A stretch of DNA of 64,000 nt from an uncultured Paracoccus sp. (GTDB lineage Bacteria; Pseudomonadota; Alphaproteobacteria; Rhodobacterales; Rhodobacteraceae): positions 1-64,000 of the forward strand of contig NZ_CALMYP010000035.1 of NCBI RefSeq assembly GCF_937873615.1, read 5' to 3'. This document shows positions 46,133 through 55,517 of this stretch, one piece after another. The translations under genes and the position numbers were made by a program. Under the pieces are notes generated by a model. It searched no databases. It saw nothing but the letters and a program-made list of their open reading frames with translations, and had not been told where the DNA came from. How positions within the stretch are numbered: position 1 is the first letter of the stretch; each line of letters begins with the position of its first letter.

Positions 46133-46711
46133 ATGACGATAGCCGATGATACAGTTGTTACCGAGGTCCATGGGGCGATCAAATGGTTCGACCCGGCAAG
46201 GGGGTTTGGCTTCATCATAAGCGATGATGAAGGTCCCGATATCCTTCTGCATACCAATGTCCTGAGGAATTTCGGCCAAAGCTCTGTTGCTGATCTTGCC
46301 CGGATCTCCGTTCTTGTCCAGCACACCTCGCGGGGGCTGCAAGCGGTCAAGATCCTGTCAATCGAACCGCCAGAACAGGTGGGCGGGCCGCCGATCAGCG
46401 ACCTTGCCGATACGCCGCCCGAAGTGCTGGCGGCGATTCCCTTCCAGCCGGCGCGGGTGAAGTGGTTCGACAAGACGAAGGGATTCGGCTTTGCCAACCT
46501 CTTCGGTCGCCCTGGCGACGTGTTCCTGCATTGCGAAGTGCTGCGCATGTCCGGCCTGTCCGACCTTGGCGTCGGCGAGGCGGTGGCGCTGCGTGTCGTC
46601 GATGGCCGGCGTGGTCTGATGGCCGCCCAGATCGCCGCATGGGATCGGGGCAGCATCGAGGCGGAGCATGACCGGACGGCCAATGCGCCCGCCGGATCTG
46701 CCGAGGAATGA
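46133..46711 (+). CDS. Protein with two cold-shock domains
   Basis: This 192-residue nucleic-acid-binding protein carries two cold-shock domains: the first about residues 12-78 ([27 protein letters not shown]) and the second about 105-170 ([27 protein letters not shown]). RNP1 is RGFGFI in the first and KGFGFA in the second; RNP2 is DILLH and DVFLH. Twin-domain proteins are common in alphaproteobacteria and may act as RNA chaperones. The long leader with a hairpin fits post-transcriptional control. It overlaps the next gene by 4 bases. Confidence 0.9.
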   Translation: MTIADDTVVTEVHGAIKWFDPARGFGFIISDDEGPDILLHTNVLRNFGQSSVADLARISVLVQHTSRGLQAVKILSIEPPEQVGGPPISDLADTPPEVLAAIPFQPARVKWFDKTKGFGFANLFGRPGDVFLHCEVLRMSGLSDLGVGEAVALRVVDGRRGLMAAQIAAWDRGSIEAEHDRTANAPAGSAEE

Positions 46712-47232
46712 CTTCCTGTTTTCGGGGTTTGATGCGTAAACTGCCAGGGCCAGCCGGCGCGGTTTTTGCCTCGCTGACGATCTGCGCCGGTCCTGCTGTT
46801 GCTGGTCCGGCCATGTGCCAGCCCGATCTGGCACTGTTTCCCGATGCCGAGGCCGCGATTCGGGTCGAGATCGCCGACGATCCCGAGGAGCGGGCGCAGG
46901 GCCTCATGTATCGCAAGGAACTCGCGCCGCTCAGTGGCATGTTGTTCATCTATGAATCGCCGCGCCCGGTTGCGTTCTGGATGCGCAATACGCTGATCCC
47001 GCTGGACATGATCTTCATGGATGCGCAGGGCAGCATCCGTCATATCCGACATGCTGCCGTGCCCCTGGACGAGACCCCGATTCCCGGTCATGTCGATGGC
47101 GACCCCGAGCCGGAACGTCTGATGATCCTTGAAATCGCGGGGGGCGAGGCGGATCGTCTCGGCCTTCAGGAAGGCATGGCAATGGCGTTTCCCGGGCTCG
47201 ACCAATCCCGCGCCGCCGCACCTTGCCAATAG
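46708..47232 (+). CDS. Exported DUF192 family protein
   Basis: This 174-residue product has a signal-like N-terminus, either from [11 protein letters not shown] or from the second ATG at 46732 ([20 protein letters not shown]). The DUF192 core is clear: [55 protein letters not shown] and [20 protein letters not shown]. The family has a conserved MRNTLIPLD motif and no known activity. It shares ATGA with the cold-shock gene, suggesting one transcript. Confidence 0.9.
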   Translation: MTSCFRGLMRKLPGPAGAVFASLTICAGPAVAGPAMCQPDLALFPDAEAAIRVEIADDPEERAQGLMYRKELAPLSGMLFIYESPRPVAFWMRNTLIPLDMIFMDAQGSIRHIRHAAVPLDETPIPGHVDGDPEPERLMILEIAGGEADRLGLQEGMAMAFPGLDQSRAAAPCQ

Positions 47233-47272
47233 GGCTTTCCCTGCACGGCAACTGCGGTTAGAAGCGATCCGT

Positions 47273-47349
47273 CGGGGCGTGGCGCAGCCTGGTAGCGCGA
47301 CGGTTTTGGGTACCGTAGGCCGGAGGTTCGAATCCTCTCGCCCCGACCA
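47273..47349 (+). tRNA. tRNA-Pro (anticodon TGG)
   Basis: The acceptor arms CGGGGCG and CGCCCCG pair fully and CCA is encoded. The anticodon stem ACGGT/ACCGT encloses loop TTTGGGT, giving TGG. The D-arm (GGCGCAGCCTGGTAGCGC) and T-arm (GGAGGTTCGAATCCTC) are normal. Confidence 0.97.
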
Positions 47350-47390
47350 GCACAGGCTGATCCCAGGCATTGGACTGCCCGCAACATGGC

Positions 47391-47747
47391 TTAATCGTTG
47401 TCGTCGCTGCCGGTCCAGTTGCGCGATTCCGGCGTTTTCATCAGGGATGTGCGGCCATCCGGCATGGTCACCAGGATATCGGCATAAGGTTCAGTCAGTC
47501 CGGTGGCCAGATGTGCTCTCGAAGCCATGCGCACATCGTAGCGCATCGGAATCGGGCAGTGATCGAATGTGCCTGCGGCAGAGCCGGCAATATTGTCGCT
47601 ATAGCATTGCTGCCCGTTCGACAGCGTGACCTTGAGGCGGTTTCCGACAAAGGTGACATGGTCGGGAACGGCCTGATCGTTCGGGATCGCACAACCGGCC
47701 AGCGTGGCGGTGACGAGACCGGCGGCAAGGAAGCGTTTGGTGGACAT
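47391..47747 (-). CDS. Small lipoprotein of unknown function
   Basis: This 118-residue product has a lipoprotein signal with lipobox TLAGC ([20 protein letters not shown]). The mature part has a [34 protein letters not shown] stretch with two Cys that may form a disulfide. No family is recognised by me. AAGGAG precedes the ATG at 47747. It lies 11 bases after the SLC13 gene on the same strand and may be co-transcribed. Confidence 0.75.
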   Translation of the reverse strand: MSTKRFLAAGLVTATLAGCAIPNDQAVPDHVTFVGNRLKVTLSNGQQCYSDNIAGSAAGTFDHCPIPMRYDVRMASRAHLATGLTEPYADILVTMPDGRTSLMKTPESRNWTGSDDND

Positions 47748-47758
47748 GAGCTTACTCC

Positions 47759-49540
47759 TTACAGAGGCCAGAAGATGGGGATTACCGAGGCCGCCGTCAA
47801 CGCCAGAAGCAGGTTCAGCGGCAAACCGACGCGGATGAAATCGCTGAAGCGATAGCCGCCGGGGCCATAGACCAGCGTATTGGTCTGATAGCCAATCGGG
47901 GTGGCGAAACTGGCCGAGGCGCCCATCATCACCGCGATGATCAACGGTCGCGGATCGACGCCGAGCGAATGCGCAAGGCTGATCGCCACCGGGGTCACGA
48001 TGACGGCGACGGCATTGTTGGTCACCGTCTCGGTCAGCACCATGGCCAGCAGATAGACGGCAAGGATCAAGCCCCAGCTCGGCAGGCTCGCCAGCGTCGG
48101 CGAAATCCATTTCACCACCAGCTCGACCGAGCCGGAACGATCCAGCCCCGCCCCAACCGCCAGCATGGCGAAGATCAGCGCCATCAGGCGACCGTCGACA
48201 AAGCTCAGCGCCTCGTCGGCATCGATGCAGCGCGTGCCCAGCACCACGGCCACGCCGAGGAAGGCCAGCAGCAGGATCGGCGCCAGATCCAGCGCCGAAA
48301 GGATCACCACCGCCGCCAGCACGGCGACGACGATGGGGGCGTGACGACGGCGGAAGGCGCGCTCGGACGGGGCGCTGATCTCGACCATCTCCATATCGGC
48401 AGCAAGGCGCTGGATATCGGCGGGTGCCCCTTCCAGCAGCAGCGTATCGCCGACGCGCACCACCAGATCGTCAAGCTGACGACCGATATTCTGGTTCTTG
48501 CGATGCGCGGCCAGCACATAGACGCCATAACGCCGGCGCAGGCGCATCGAGCCGAGCGAGCGGCCGATCATGTGGCAACCCGGCGTAATCAGCACCTCGA
48601 CCGTATTGGTCTGGACCGAGCTCAGCTTGTCGACCATGCGCAGGTCCTTGTTGCCCTGCAGGCCCAGCACCTCGGTCATCGGCGTGCGCAGAACCACCCG
48701 GTCGCCGGGTTCCAGCACCACCGCCGCCAGATCGCGCCGCAGCGAGGCATCGCCGCGCAGCACGTCGATGACGCGGGCATTCTCGCGCGTGAAGATATCG
48801 ACCTCGTCCAGCTTCTTGCCGATCAGCGTGCTGTCCTCGGGCACGGCGACCTCGGTGAAGAACTTCATCTTCGAGCGCGTCGAGGACATCAGCGCCGACA
48901 TCGAATCGCGTTCCGGCAGAAGCTTCGGGGCCACGAAAAGCAGATAGACAAGCCCGACCGTGGCCATGGCGAGGCCGACCGGGGTGATTTCGAAGATGCC
49001 GAAGGCCGGCTCGCCTGCGGCGCGCGCCACGCCGTCGACCAGCAGGTTGGTCGAGGTGCCGATCATGGTGACCGTGCCGCCCAGGATCGACAGATAGGAC
49101 AGCGGCATCAGCAGTTTCGAGGGGGCTTGATTCAACTCTCGGGCCAATTGCATGAAGATCGGCATCATCACCACGACAAGCGGCGTATTGTTCACGAAGG
49201 CCGACATGGTCAGCACCGTTGCCGACAGCCCGGCAAGGGTGACGAAGGGCCTCTGCTTCGCATGGCGCGCCGCGTGCTGGCCGATCCAGTCGAGCGCCCC
49301 GGTCCGCACCAGCCCGCCCACGATGATGAACATGAAGGCGATGGTCCATGGCGCGGGGTTGGCCAGCACCTTGGGCACATCCTCGACCGAGAGGATGCCC
49401 AGCACCAGAAGCACCGAGGCCCCAAGGATTGCCGTGACCTCGGGCGGAAATTGTTCGCGGACGAACAGGGTCAGCATACCGGCGATGATAAGGATCGTCA
49501 CGATCGCCGAGGTCGTTCCTGCAAGCTCTATGCCGAACAT
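47759..49540 (-). CDS. SLC13-family anion permease with two regulatory RCK_C (TrkA-C) domains
   Basis: This 593-residue membrane carrier has two clusters of membrane segments separated by soluble domains (about residues 205-380). Each half carries a hairpin motif: AFVNNTPLVVVMMP in the first and TNNAVAVIVTPVA in the second, the SNT-like substrate sites. The middle part has two TrkA-C domains (VPEDSTLIGKKLDEVDIFTRENARVIDVLRGDA, then ITPGCHMIGRSLGSMRLRRRYGVYVLAAHR). Related proteins carry sulfate or dicarboxylates. The substrate is not clear. Confidence 0.9.
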   Translation of the reverse strand: MFGIELAGTTSAIVTILIIAGMLTLFVREQFPPEVTAILGASVLLVLGILSVEDVPKVLANPAPWTIAFMFIIVGGLVRTGALDWIGQHAARHAKQRPFVTLAGLSATVLTMSAFVNNTPLVVVMMPIFMQLARELNQAPSKLLMPLSYLSILGGTVTMIGTSTNLLVDGVARAAGEPAFGIFEITPVGLAMATVGLVYLLFVAPKLLPERDSMSALMSSTRSKMKFFTEVAVPEDSTLIGKKLDEVDIFTRENARVIDVLRGDASLRRDLAAVVLEPGDRVVLRTPMTEVLGLQGNKDLRMVDKLSSVQTNTVEVLITPGCHMIGRSLGSMRLRRRYGVYVLAAHRKNQNIGRQLDDLVVRVGDTLLLEGAPADIQRLAADMEMVEISAPSERAFRRRHAPIVVAVLAAVVILSALDLAPILLLAFLGVAVVLGTRCIDADEALSFVDGRLMALIFAMLAVGAGLDRSGSVELVVKWISPTLASLPSWGLILAVYLLAMVLTETVTNNAVAVIVTPVAISLAHSLGVDPRPLIIAVMMGASASFATPIGYQTNTLVYGPGGYRFSDFIRVGLPLNLLLALTAASVIPIFWPL

Positions 49541-49557
49541 CGATACCTCAAAACTCC

Positions 49558-49574
49558 GACCGGCCAGGCCGGTC
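49558..49574 (-). terminator. Possible terminator hairpin between the phosphodiesterase and SLC13 genes
   Basis: GACCGGCC and GGCCGGTC form an inverted repeat with one central base. On the minus strand it is followed by GGAGTTTTG. It could end the phosphodiesterase transcript just before the SLC13 start. Confidence 0.4.
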
Positions 49575-49621
49575 TATCGAGGCATGTTTGGCCGATCCGC
49601 GCGTGCTGTGCAAGGCGGCGC

Positions 49622-50458
49622 TTACGCCTCGGGCCCTGTCGGCGGCAGCGCGGGGGCAAGCCGCCCGCCATCGCGGATCGGCCAGATCGCCGTGGCAAGG
49701 CCGCTGCGGTCGTCGGTCTCGACCAGCACGCCCGAAAGGGTGACATCGCCCTGCGCGGGGGTGAAACGCTCGCGGCTCATGCCGGTCACGAAGCGCCGCA
49801 TCGGCTCGGCCTTGTCCATGCCGATGACGCTGTCGTAATCGCCGCACATGCCGGCATCGGTCAGATAGCCGGTGCCGCGCGACAGGATCTGCGCGTCCCC
49901 AGTCGGCACATGGGTATGGGTGCCGACAACCAGGCTGGCGCGCCCGTCGCAGAAATGCCCCGCCGCCATCTTTTCCGAGGTCGCCTCGGCATGAAAATCG
50001 ATCATCGCCGCCTGAATGCCGGCCATCGCCCCCATCGGATGCGCCCTGAGCACCCCGTCGAGCGCCGAGAACGGGTCATCGAAGGCGCGCTTCATGAAGA
50101 CATTGCCCAGCACCTGCGCGACCATGACCTTGCGGCCCCGGCTGGCTTCGAAGATGCCGGCACCGCGACCCGGCGCATCCTTGGCGAAATTCAGCGGGCG
50201 CAGAACGCGCGGTTCCTTCTGGATGAAACCCAGCATGTCCTTCTGGTCGAAGGCGTGATCGCCGAGCGTGACCACATCGGCGCCCGCCTCCAGCAGAAGC
50301 TGGGCATGTCCGCCGGTCAGCCCCATCCCGCCCGAGGCGTTTTCGCCGTTCACGACGCAGAAATCGGCCCGCAGCGCGGCGCGCAGCCCGGCCAGCCGTT
50401 CGGCCACCGCAGCCCGGCCAGCGCGGCCCATCACATCGCCCAGAAACAGCAAACGCAT
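49622..50458 (-). CDS. YmdB-type metallophosphoesterase (TIGR00282)
   Basis: This 278-residue protein is a binuclear metal phosphodiesterase; YmdB of Bacillus hydrolyses 2',3'-cyclic nucleotides. Visible metal motifs: FLGDVMGRAG at the start, FCVVNGENASGG, VVTLGDHAFDQKD, AMIDFHAEATSEK and VVGTHTHVPTGD. The protein is intracellular, with no signal peptide. Its own substrate is unknown. Confidence 0.93.
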   Translation of the reverse strand: MRLLFLGDVMGRAGRAAVAERLAGLRAALRADFCVVNGENASGGMGLTGGHAQLLLEAGADVVTLGDHAFDQKDMLGFIQKEPRVLRPLNFAKDAPGRGAGIFEASRGRKVMVAQVLGNVFMKRAFDDPFSALDGVLRAHPMGAMAGIQAAMIDFHAEATSEKMAAGHFCDGRASLVVGTHTHVPTGDAQILSRGTGYLTDAGMCGDYDSVIGMDKAEPMRRFVTGMSRERFTPAQGDVTLSGVLVETDDRSGLATAIWPIRDGGRLAPALPPTGPEA

Positions 50459-50662
50459 GATGCGAACCCCCGTTTAAATCCAAGCCGTTCTAGCGAAAAT
50501 CGCGCGGTAAAGTCCATGCCGCGGCAGAGACATCCTCAGCATGAGCGCGGCAGATCGCGGGCTTTCAGAGATTGGAAGGCGCCTGAACAGCGGTTGAGGT
50601 AACGATGCGCGACCCGGATGTCATGGTCGGGACCACTGCGTCTGCCACCATGTTCCGACCGC

Positions 50663-51688
50663 TCAGCGGGTCTGACGAATCGTCTCGCCGGGCAGGATAT
50701 GGGGGGCAAGCGCCAGCCGGCCATCGTCAGGCCGCGCCTCCTTGCCGGCCACGATCCGGGCCGCGCGCCGCCCGATCTCGACCCGGCGGGCATCGGTGGT
50801 GGTCAGCCGGATCGGCAGCCCTTCCAGCAGGTCGACGCCGTTGAACCCGGCCAGGCCCAGCCTGCCGGGAATGTCATAGCCCTTCTCGGCGCACCAGATC
50901 AGCCCACCGGCCCCGATCATGTCGTTCGAGTAATAGAGAAAATCGAGATCCGGCTCGCGCTGCATCAACCGCTCGGTCAATTCGCGCCCCTTGGCCAGCG
51001 ACGAGCCGCCCTGATAGAACTCGCGCGCCGCAAGTTGTACCCCTGCCGCGTTCAGCGCGGATTCGAAACCTTCCAGACGCTTCTTGGCCCGGTGGTCCTC
51101 GGGCATATGGGTGCCGATGAAGCCGATGCGGCGATAGCCGGCAGCAAGGATTTCTTGGGCCATCTGCTGACCGGCCAGGCGATGGCTGATGCCGACGGCG
51201 GTGTCGATCACCTGATCGCCGTCGACATCCATGATCTCGACCACCGGCACCGAGACCGCCTCCAGCATCGCCCGCGAGGCGCGGTTATGTTCCAGCCCGG
51301 CAAGGATCACGCCCGAGGGCCGCCAGGACAGCATGTCGTAAAGCACCGATTCCTCGCGCGAGAGCGAGTAATTCGTCACCCCGATCACCGGCTGGTAGGG
51401 GGTGTCGTCCAGTTCAGCCGAGACGCCGGTCAGCACATCGGGAAAGACCAGATTCGAAAGTGAGGGAATGACCACCGCGATCAGGTTGACCCGCTGGCTG
51501 GCCAGCCCGCCCGCGATCTTGTTGGGCACATAGCCGAGCGCCTTGGCGGCGGTCAGCACCTTCTCTCGCGTCACCGCCGAAACGTCGCCACGATTGCGCA
51601 GCACGCGGCTGACGGTCATCTCTGACACGCCCGAGGCTTCAGAGACATCACGCAGCGTCAACGGCCGGCGTTTCTTGGCATGGGGCAT
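50663..51688 (-). CDS. LacI-family transcriptional regulator, GntR-like
   Basis: This 341-residue repressor has an N-terminal helix-turn-helix and hinge (TLRDVSEASGVSEMTVSRVLRNRGDVSAVTREKVLTAAKALGYVPN) and a periplasmic-binding-fold sensor. The sensor sequence resembles gluconate regulators (FPDVLTGVSAELDDTPYQPVIGVTNY). No sugar gene is adjacent, so the target lies elsewhere. The 205 bases downstream, before the phosphodiesterase, hold no gene. Confidence 0.9.
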   Translation of the reverse strand: MPHAKKRRPLTLRDVSEASGVSEMTVSRVLRNRGDVSAVTREKVLTAAKALGYVPNKIAGGLASQRVNLIAVVIPSLSNLVFPDVLTGVSAELDDTPYQPVIGVTNYSLSREESVLYDMLSWRPSGVILAGLEHNRASRAMLEAVSVPVVEIMDVDGDQVIDTAVGISHRLAGQQMAQEILAAGYRRIGFIGTHMPEDHRAKKRLEGFESALNAAGVQLAAREFYQGGSSLAKGRELTERLMQREPDLDFLYYSNDMIGAGGLIWCAEKGYDIPGRLGLAGFNGVDLLEGLPIRLTTTDARRVEIGRRAARIVAGKEARPDDGRLALAPHILPGETIRQTR

Positions 51689-51784
51689 AAAACTGATCCA
51701 GACTGTTTTCTTGAGTTAGCGCATGACAGGCAGGCAGAGCAAGACCTTGCCAAACTCTGCCTGTCCCGGCACAAGGGACGCGGC

Positions 51785-51861
51785 GGCCCCGTGGCTCAAC
51801 TGGATAGAGCAGCCCCCTCCTAAGGGGCAGGTTACAGGTTCAAGTCCTGTCGGGGTCACCA
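51785..51861 (+). tRNA. tRNA-Arg (anticodon CCT)
   Basis: The acceptor arms GGCCCCG and CGGGGTC pair with one G-T; CCA is encoded. The anticodon stem GCCCC/GGGGC encloses CTCCTAA, giving CCT, which reads the rare AGG codon. The 3' end is followed by a gene-free stretch of about 140 bases. Confidence 0.97.
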
Positions 51862-52002
51862 AACATGCCAAGAGAACACAGGCTGTTCTGGACAAAAGCC
51901 GTTGCTGCGATTCCCCTGGAAATCGGCAGATCAGTGAATCGCCCCTGATTCAGCGTCTCGAACAACAGATCGCCAATCGCATCGACGTCAGTTGTTCGGC
52001 GT

Positions 52003-54474
52003 TCAGTCAGATGCTGTCTGAACTGCCCGGTCCAGCGGCAGAATCCGGGTGATTCCTGCCGGGGCCGCGCGGGCCAGATCAGGGTCGAGCGACATGGTCA
52101 GATACTCGCCGCGCCGCCAACGCACCGCAAGGTCGTCGTAATGGCTGGAGAAGGGATGGCCGGACTGGCCCGAGGCGATGATGAAGACCGAGCTGTTGGG
52201 GTCGGCCAGATCATAGACGCCGCGATAGGCCGAGCCGGTTGCCGGCCTGAAACGCTGATCCTGCGTTGCCAGTTGTGGCGCGCGCGCCAGCGTGGTGTCG
52301 CCGCCCGACAGCGACTGGCGCAGGTTGGCGATCCAGCCGAGGCGCGGGATCGGGCCGAGCGCCGGATGGGTCTGCACCGCCTCATGCGCATCGCCCCATC
52401 GCCAGCTGGTGACATCGGGGCCGTAACGTTCGGTCAGGTCGTAGATGGCCTGATCGAGCGCCTGTCGGGCGATGGTTGGGCAGCTTTCGATGGCGGCGGA
52501 TTGGCGGATGTCGCACCAGGCGGCAGCGCCGCCGCGGTTGCGATAGACCCGCTCGATGAAGCCGGGACGCAGCGCGGTGACGCGGTCGGCCAGCGGCCCC
52601 AGATCGTCGCGGATCAGGCGTTCCTGAAGCGCGCCCAGCCAGGCGGCATAGATCAGCGGCTCGGGCAGGTGCTCGCTCATGGCGCCGTCCCATTCGGCCA
52701 GCAGGCGAAGCGCGTCCTGACGCTGGCGTTCGGGGGTGCCGGGGGCGGCGGGCTCGCCCGTGAACCACAGATCGGCGCCGATCAGCGGCAGCAGCGCGCG
52801 TGCGGCGGGGCTGACCACATCCAGCTGGGTGTCGATGAAACTGTCGCGGCTATGGACCTCGCGGCCCTCCAGCAGATGGCGCAGCCGGTCCTGGCGCAGG
52901 GCGGTGTCGCCATCGAAGCCGAGGGGCATCTGGCCTTGCAGGGGCGGCAATACCCCGGCCGCAAAGTCCAGCCCGTTTTCCGTCGCATCGACGCTGTCGG
53001 CCTGGGCGAGACCCTGCCAGCGATTGGCGGGCACCCAGCCCGGCGTCGGCATCCGGCCAAGCGTCGCATGTTCGACCAGGCGCTGCGGCACCAGCCCGAC
53101 CAGGTTTTCCGAGATGCCGTCGTGATCGGCCAGCGTCAGCCGGACCGCCGGCGCGCCCCAGATCGCCCCGGCGGCGCGGGCGGCGGCGCGGTCGGGGGCC
53201 ATCATGATCCCGATCAGCGCGCTCATGGTGCGATCCTCGGGCGAGAGCCCGGTCCAGGACAGCGAAGCCGCGTGACCCGGGGGCGTGATGCTGGCCAGAT
53301 CGAAACTGTGGCCTGAAAGCAGCGGCCCGTTCTCGGTCATGCGCAGGGTGATCGCGCGCTCGGGGCCGCCGCGCACGCGGATGACCTCTTGCCGGGTGGT
53401 GAAATCCTGCCAGCCGCCGGCACCGCGATAGCGATTCTTGTCGCCGGGCTGGACCTCTTCGATATGAATATCGGCATCGTCGATCTGGGCCGGCACGATC
53501 CCCCAGGCCAGCCCGGCCGAGCGGCCGGTAAGGATCGCCGGCACACCCGGGATGGTGGCGCCGATGACATCGCCCGATTGCAGCTGCAGCCGCGCCAGAT
53601 ACCACAGCGACGGCATGGTCAGCGCCGCCTGCGGGTCATTGGCCAGAAGCGCCTGACCCGCCGTTGTCCGCTGCGCCTCGGCGGCGAAGCTGCTGGCGCC
53701 CAGCCCGCTGAAGGGCGACAGATAGCCGGCCAGATCGAGCGGCCATTCCATATCTGCACCGGGGGCCGCCCCACCCAGCCGGCCACCGGGATAGAGGCTG
53801 GCATAGGCGGGCAGGCCGGGCTCGCCCAGACCCGCGACGATCTCCTGCCCGCGTTCGGGGGCGGCCAGCGAAAGCTGGGCGCGCAGCACCTCGGCGGGGA
53901 TCTGACGGCTGGTCGCGGCGGCATAAAGCTTCAGGATCGCCAGCGAATCGGCGGGCTCCCAATAGGAAATGTCGTCGGGCAGCAGGAAGAATTCCGGTGC
54001 CCCGCGACCGAGCGCCTGTTCGTTGACGATGGCGATCCATTGATTGACGCCCTCGGCATAGGCGCGCAGCGCCGCCTTGGTCTGCTCGTTCTGGGCATCG
54101 AAGGTCTGCCGGGCGATCCCGGCCAGACCCAGCCGGCGCACCAGATCGTCGGCGGCAACCGTGCGTTCGCCATAGATCTCGGCCAGCCGCCCGGTGGCGG
54201 CGCGGCGCAGCACCGTCATCTGGAACAGCCGGTCCTGGGCATGGGCAAGGCCGAGCGCGAAAAAGGCGTCATGATCGTTTGCGGCGAAGATATGCGGCAC
54301 GTTCTCGGTCGAGCGCACGATCTCGACCTCGGCGCCAATACCTGCCGCCCGATAGCTGGCGTTGTAATCGGGCAGCGAGCGCATGGCGAAATACCAGGCC
54401 AGCACTGCGGCCACCGCCAGCAGGATGATCAGACCGATGGTCAGCCGCAATGTCCAGCGGAACAGGGTCAGCAT
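52003..54474 (-). CDS. Penicillin-acylase family (Ntn hydrolase) protein with altered nucleophile region
   Basis: The 823-residue product has an N-terminal hydrophobic segment (residues about 10-30) that may be an anchor or an uncleaved signal. The alpha-chain part includes VEIVRSTENVPHIFAANDHDAFFALGLAHAQDRLFQM, the family's usual N-terminal block. The beta-chain would begin at Ser261 (GLGA-SSF) by family analogy; the next residues read SSF where relatives have S-N-x-W, and the ANDPH motif is ANDPQ. MTENGPLLSG, with the oxyanion Asn, is retained. Members cleave beta-lactam side chains, homoserine lactones or lipid amides. Substrate unknown. Confidence 0.88.
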   Translation of the reverse strand: MLTLFRWTLRLTIGLIILLAVAAVLAWYFAMRSLPDYNASYRAAGIGAEVEIVRSTENVPHIFAANDHDAFFALGLAHAQDRLFQMTVLRRAATGRLAEIYGERTVAADDLVRRLGLAGIARQTFDAQNEQTKAALRAYAEGVNQWIAIVNEQALGRGAPEFFLLPDDISYWEPADSLAILKLYAAATSRQIPAEVLRAQLSLAAPERGQEIVAGLGEPGLPAYASLYPGGRLGGAAPGADMEWPLDLAGYLSPFSGLGASSFAAEAQRTTAGQALLANDPQAALTMPSLWYLARLQLQSGDVIGATIPGVPAILTGRSAGLAWGIVPAQIDDADIHIEEVQPGDKNRYRGAGGWQDFTTRQEVIRVRGGPERAITLRMTENGPLLSGHSFDLASITPPGHAASLSWTGLSPEDRTMSALIGIMMAPDRAAARAAGAIWGAPAVRLTLADHDGISENLVGLVPQRLVEHATLGRMPTPGWVPANRWQGLAQADSVDATENGLDFAAGVLPPLQGQMPLGFDGDTALRQDRLRHLLEGREVHSRDSFIDTQLDVVSPAARALLPLIGADLWFTGEPAAPGTPERQRQDALRLLAEWDGAMSEHLPEPLIYAAWLGALQERLIRDDLGPLADRVTALRPGFIERVYRNRGGAAAWCDIRQSAAIESCPTIARQALDQAIYDLTERYGPDVTSWRWGDAHEAVQTHPALGPIPRLGWIANLRQSLSGGDTTLARAPQLATQDQRFRPATGSAYRGVYDLADPNSSVFIIASGQSGHPFSSHYDDLAVRWRRGEYLTMSLDPDLARAAPAGITRILPLDRAVQTASD

Positions 54475-54605
54475 CTGGGGGGAGGTTCCTTACGAAAGCA
54501 GCGCTTGCTTGACCCGAGGGCCGGGGGGTGGTGTCTTGCGCGCTGTGTAGGCCAAGCGCAAATGGCTTTCAACTTGGATCGGGACGGAAAAGGAAGGGAA
54601 CTCCG

Positions 54606-55472
54606 ATGGCAAAGCTGGCATTTCTGGGACTGGGCGTGATGGGTTACCCGATGGCGGGCCATCTGGCCAAGGCGGGGCACGAGGTCACCGTCTATAACCG
54701 CACTGCCGCCAAGGCGCAGAAATGGGCCACCGAGCATGGCGGCAAGGCGGCCATCACCCCGCGAGAGGCGGCTGAGGGGGCCGAGATCGTTCTGGCCTGC
54801 GTCGGCAATGACGACGATCTGCGCAGCGTCTGTCTGGGCGATGACGGCGCTTTCGCCGGCATGGGCAAGGGCACGATCTTCGCCGATCACACCACGGTTT
54901 CCGCCCGCGTGACCCGCGAACTGGCCGAGGCCGGCGCGGCCCTGGGCATCGGTTTTGTCGATGCGCCGGTCTCGGGCGGGCAGGCGGGGGCCGAGAATGG
55001 GCAGCTCTCGATCATGTGCGGCGGCGGCCAGCGGGATTTCGACCGGGTTCAGCCGATCGTCGACAGCTATGCCAAGATCTGCCGGCTGATGGGGCCGGTG
55101 GGTGCCGGCCAGACCACCAAGATGTGCAACCAGATCGCCATTGCCGGGCTGGTGCAGGCGCTTTCGGAATCGCTGCGTTTCGCCGAGGCCTCGGGCCTCG
55201 ATATCGAGAAGGTGGTCGAGGTGATCAGCCAGGGCGCCGCCGGAAGCTGGCAGATGGCGAACCGCCACAAGACCATGGCGGCGGGCGCGTTCGAGCACGG
55301 TTTCGCCGTCGACTGGATGCGCAAGGATCTGGGCATCTGCCTGTCGACCGCCGACGATCTGGAGGTCAGCCTGCCGGTCACGGCGCTTGTCGATCAGTTC
55401 TACAAGGATGTGCAGATGATGGGTGGGGGCCGCTGGGATACCTCGTCGCTGATCGCGCGGCTGCGGCGATAA
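54606..55472 (+). CDS. NAD(P)-dependent beta-hydroxyacid dehydrogenase
   Basis: This 288-residue enzyme has the 3-hydroxyisobutyrate/tartronate-semialdehyde/sulfolactaldehyde reductase fold. Seen are GLGVMGYPMAGHLAKAG (cofactor), the substrate loop DAPVSGGQAGAENGQLSIM and the catalytic Lys in GAGQTTKMCNQIAI. The ATG at 54606 gives the conserved N-terminus and follows GGAAGGGAA. It converges on the TRAP binding-protein gene with a hairpin between. Relatives include YihU, which reduces sulfolactaldehyde, but nothing here proves that substrate. Confidence 0.9.
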   Translation: MAKLAFLGLGVMGYPMAGHLAKAGHEVTVYNRTAAKAQKWATEHGGKAAITPREAAEGAEIVLACVGNDDDLRSVCLGDDGAFAGMGKGTIFADHTTVSARVTRELAEAGAALGIGFVDAPVSGGQAGAENGQLSIMCGGGQRDFDRVQPIVDSYAKICRLMGPVGAGQTTKMCNQIAIAGLVQALSESLRFAEASGLDIEKVVEVISQGAAGSWQMANRHKTMAAGAFEHGFAVDWMRKDLGICLSTADDLEVSLPVTALVDQFYKDVQMMGGGRWDTSSLIARLRR

Positions 55473-55482
55473 GCGGGCCGGT

Positions 55483-55507
55483 AAGGGGGCGGCGGCACCG
55501 CCCCCTT
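55483..55507. terminator. Bidirectional terminator-like hairpin
   Basis: AAGGGGGCGG (55483-55492) pairs with CCGCCCCCTT (55498-55507) around a CGGCA loop. The 10-base stem lies between the convergent dehydrogenase and TRAP receptor genes. The T-runs are short. Confidence 0.75.
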
Positions 55508-55517
55508 CTGTCGGGCG

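Noticed and set aside
47969-50602. Very long rightward open frame (877 codons)
   Set aside because: It spans the SLC13 and phosphodiesterase genes in reverse, has shadow-like composition and crosses their intergenic gap.
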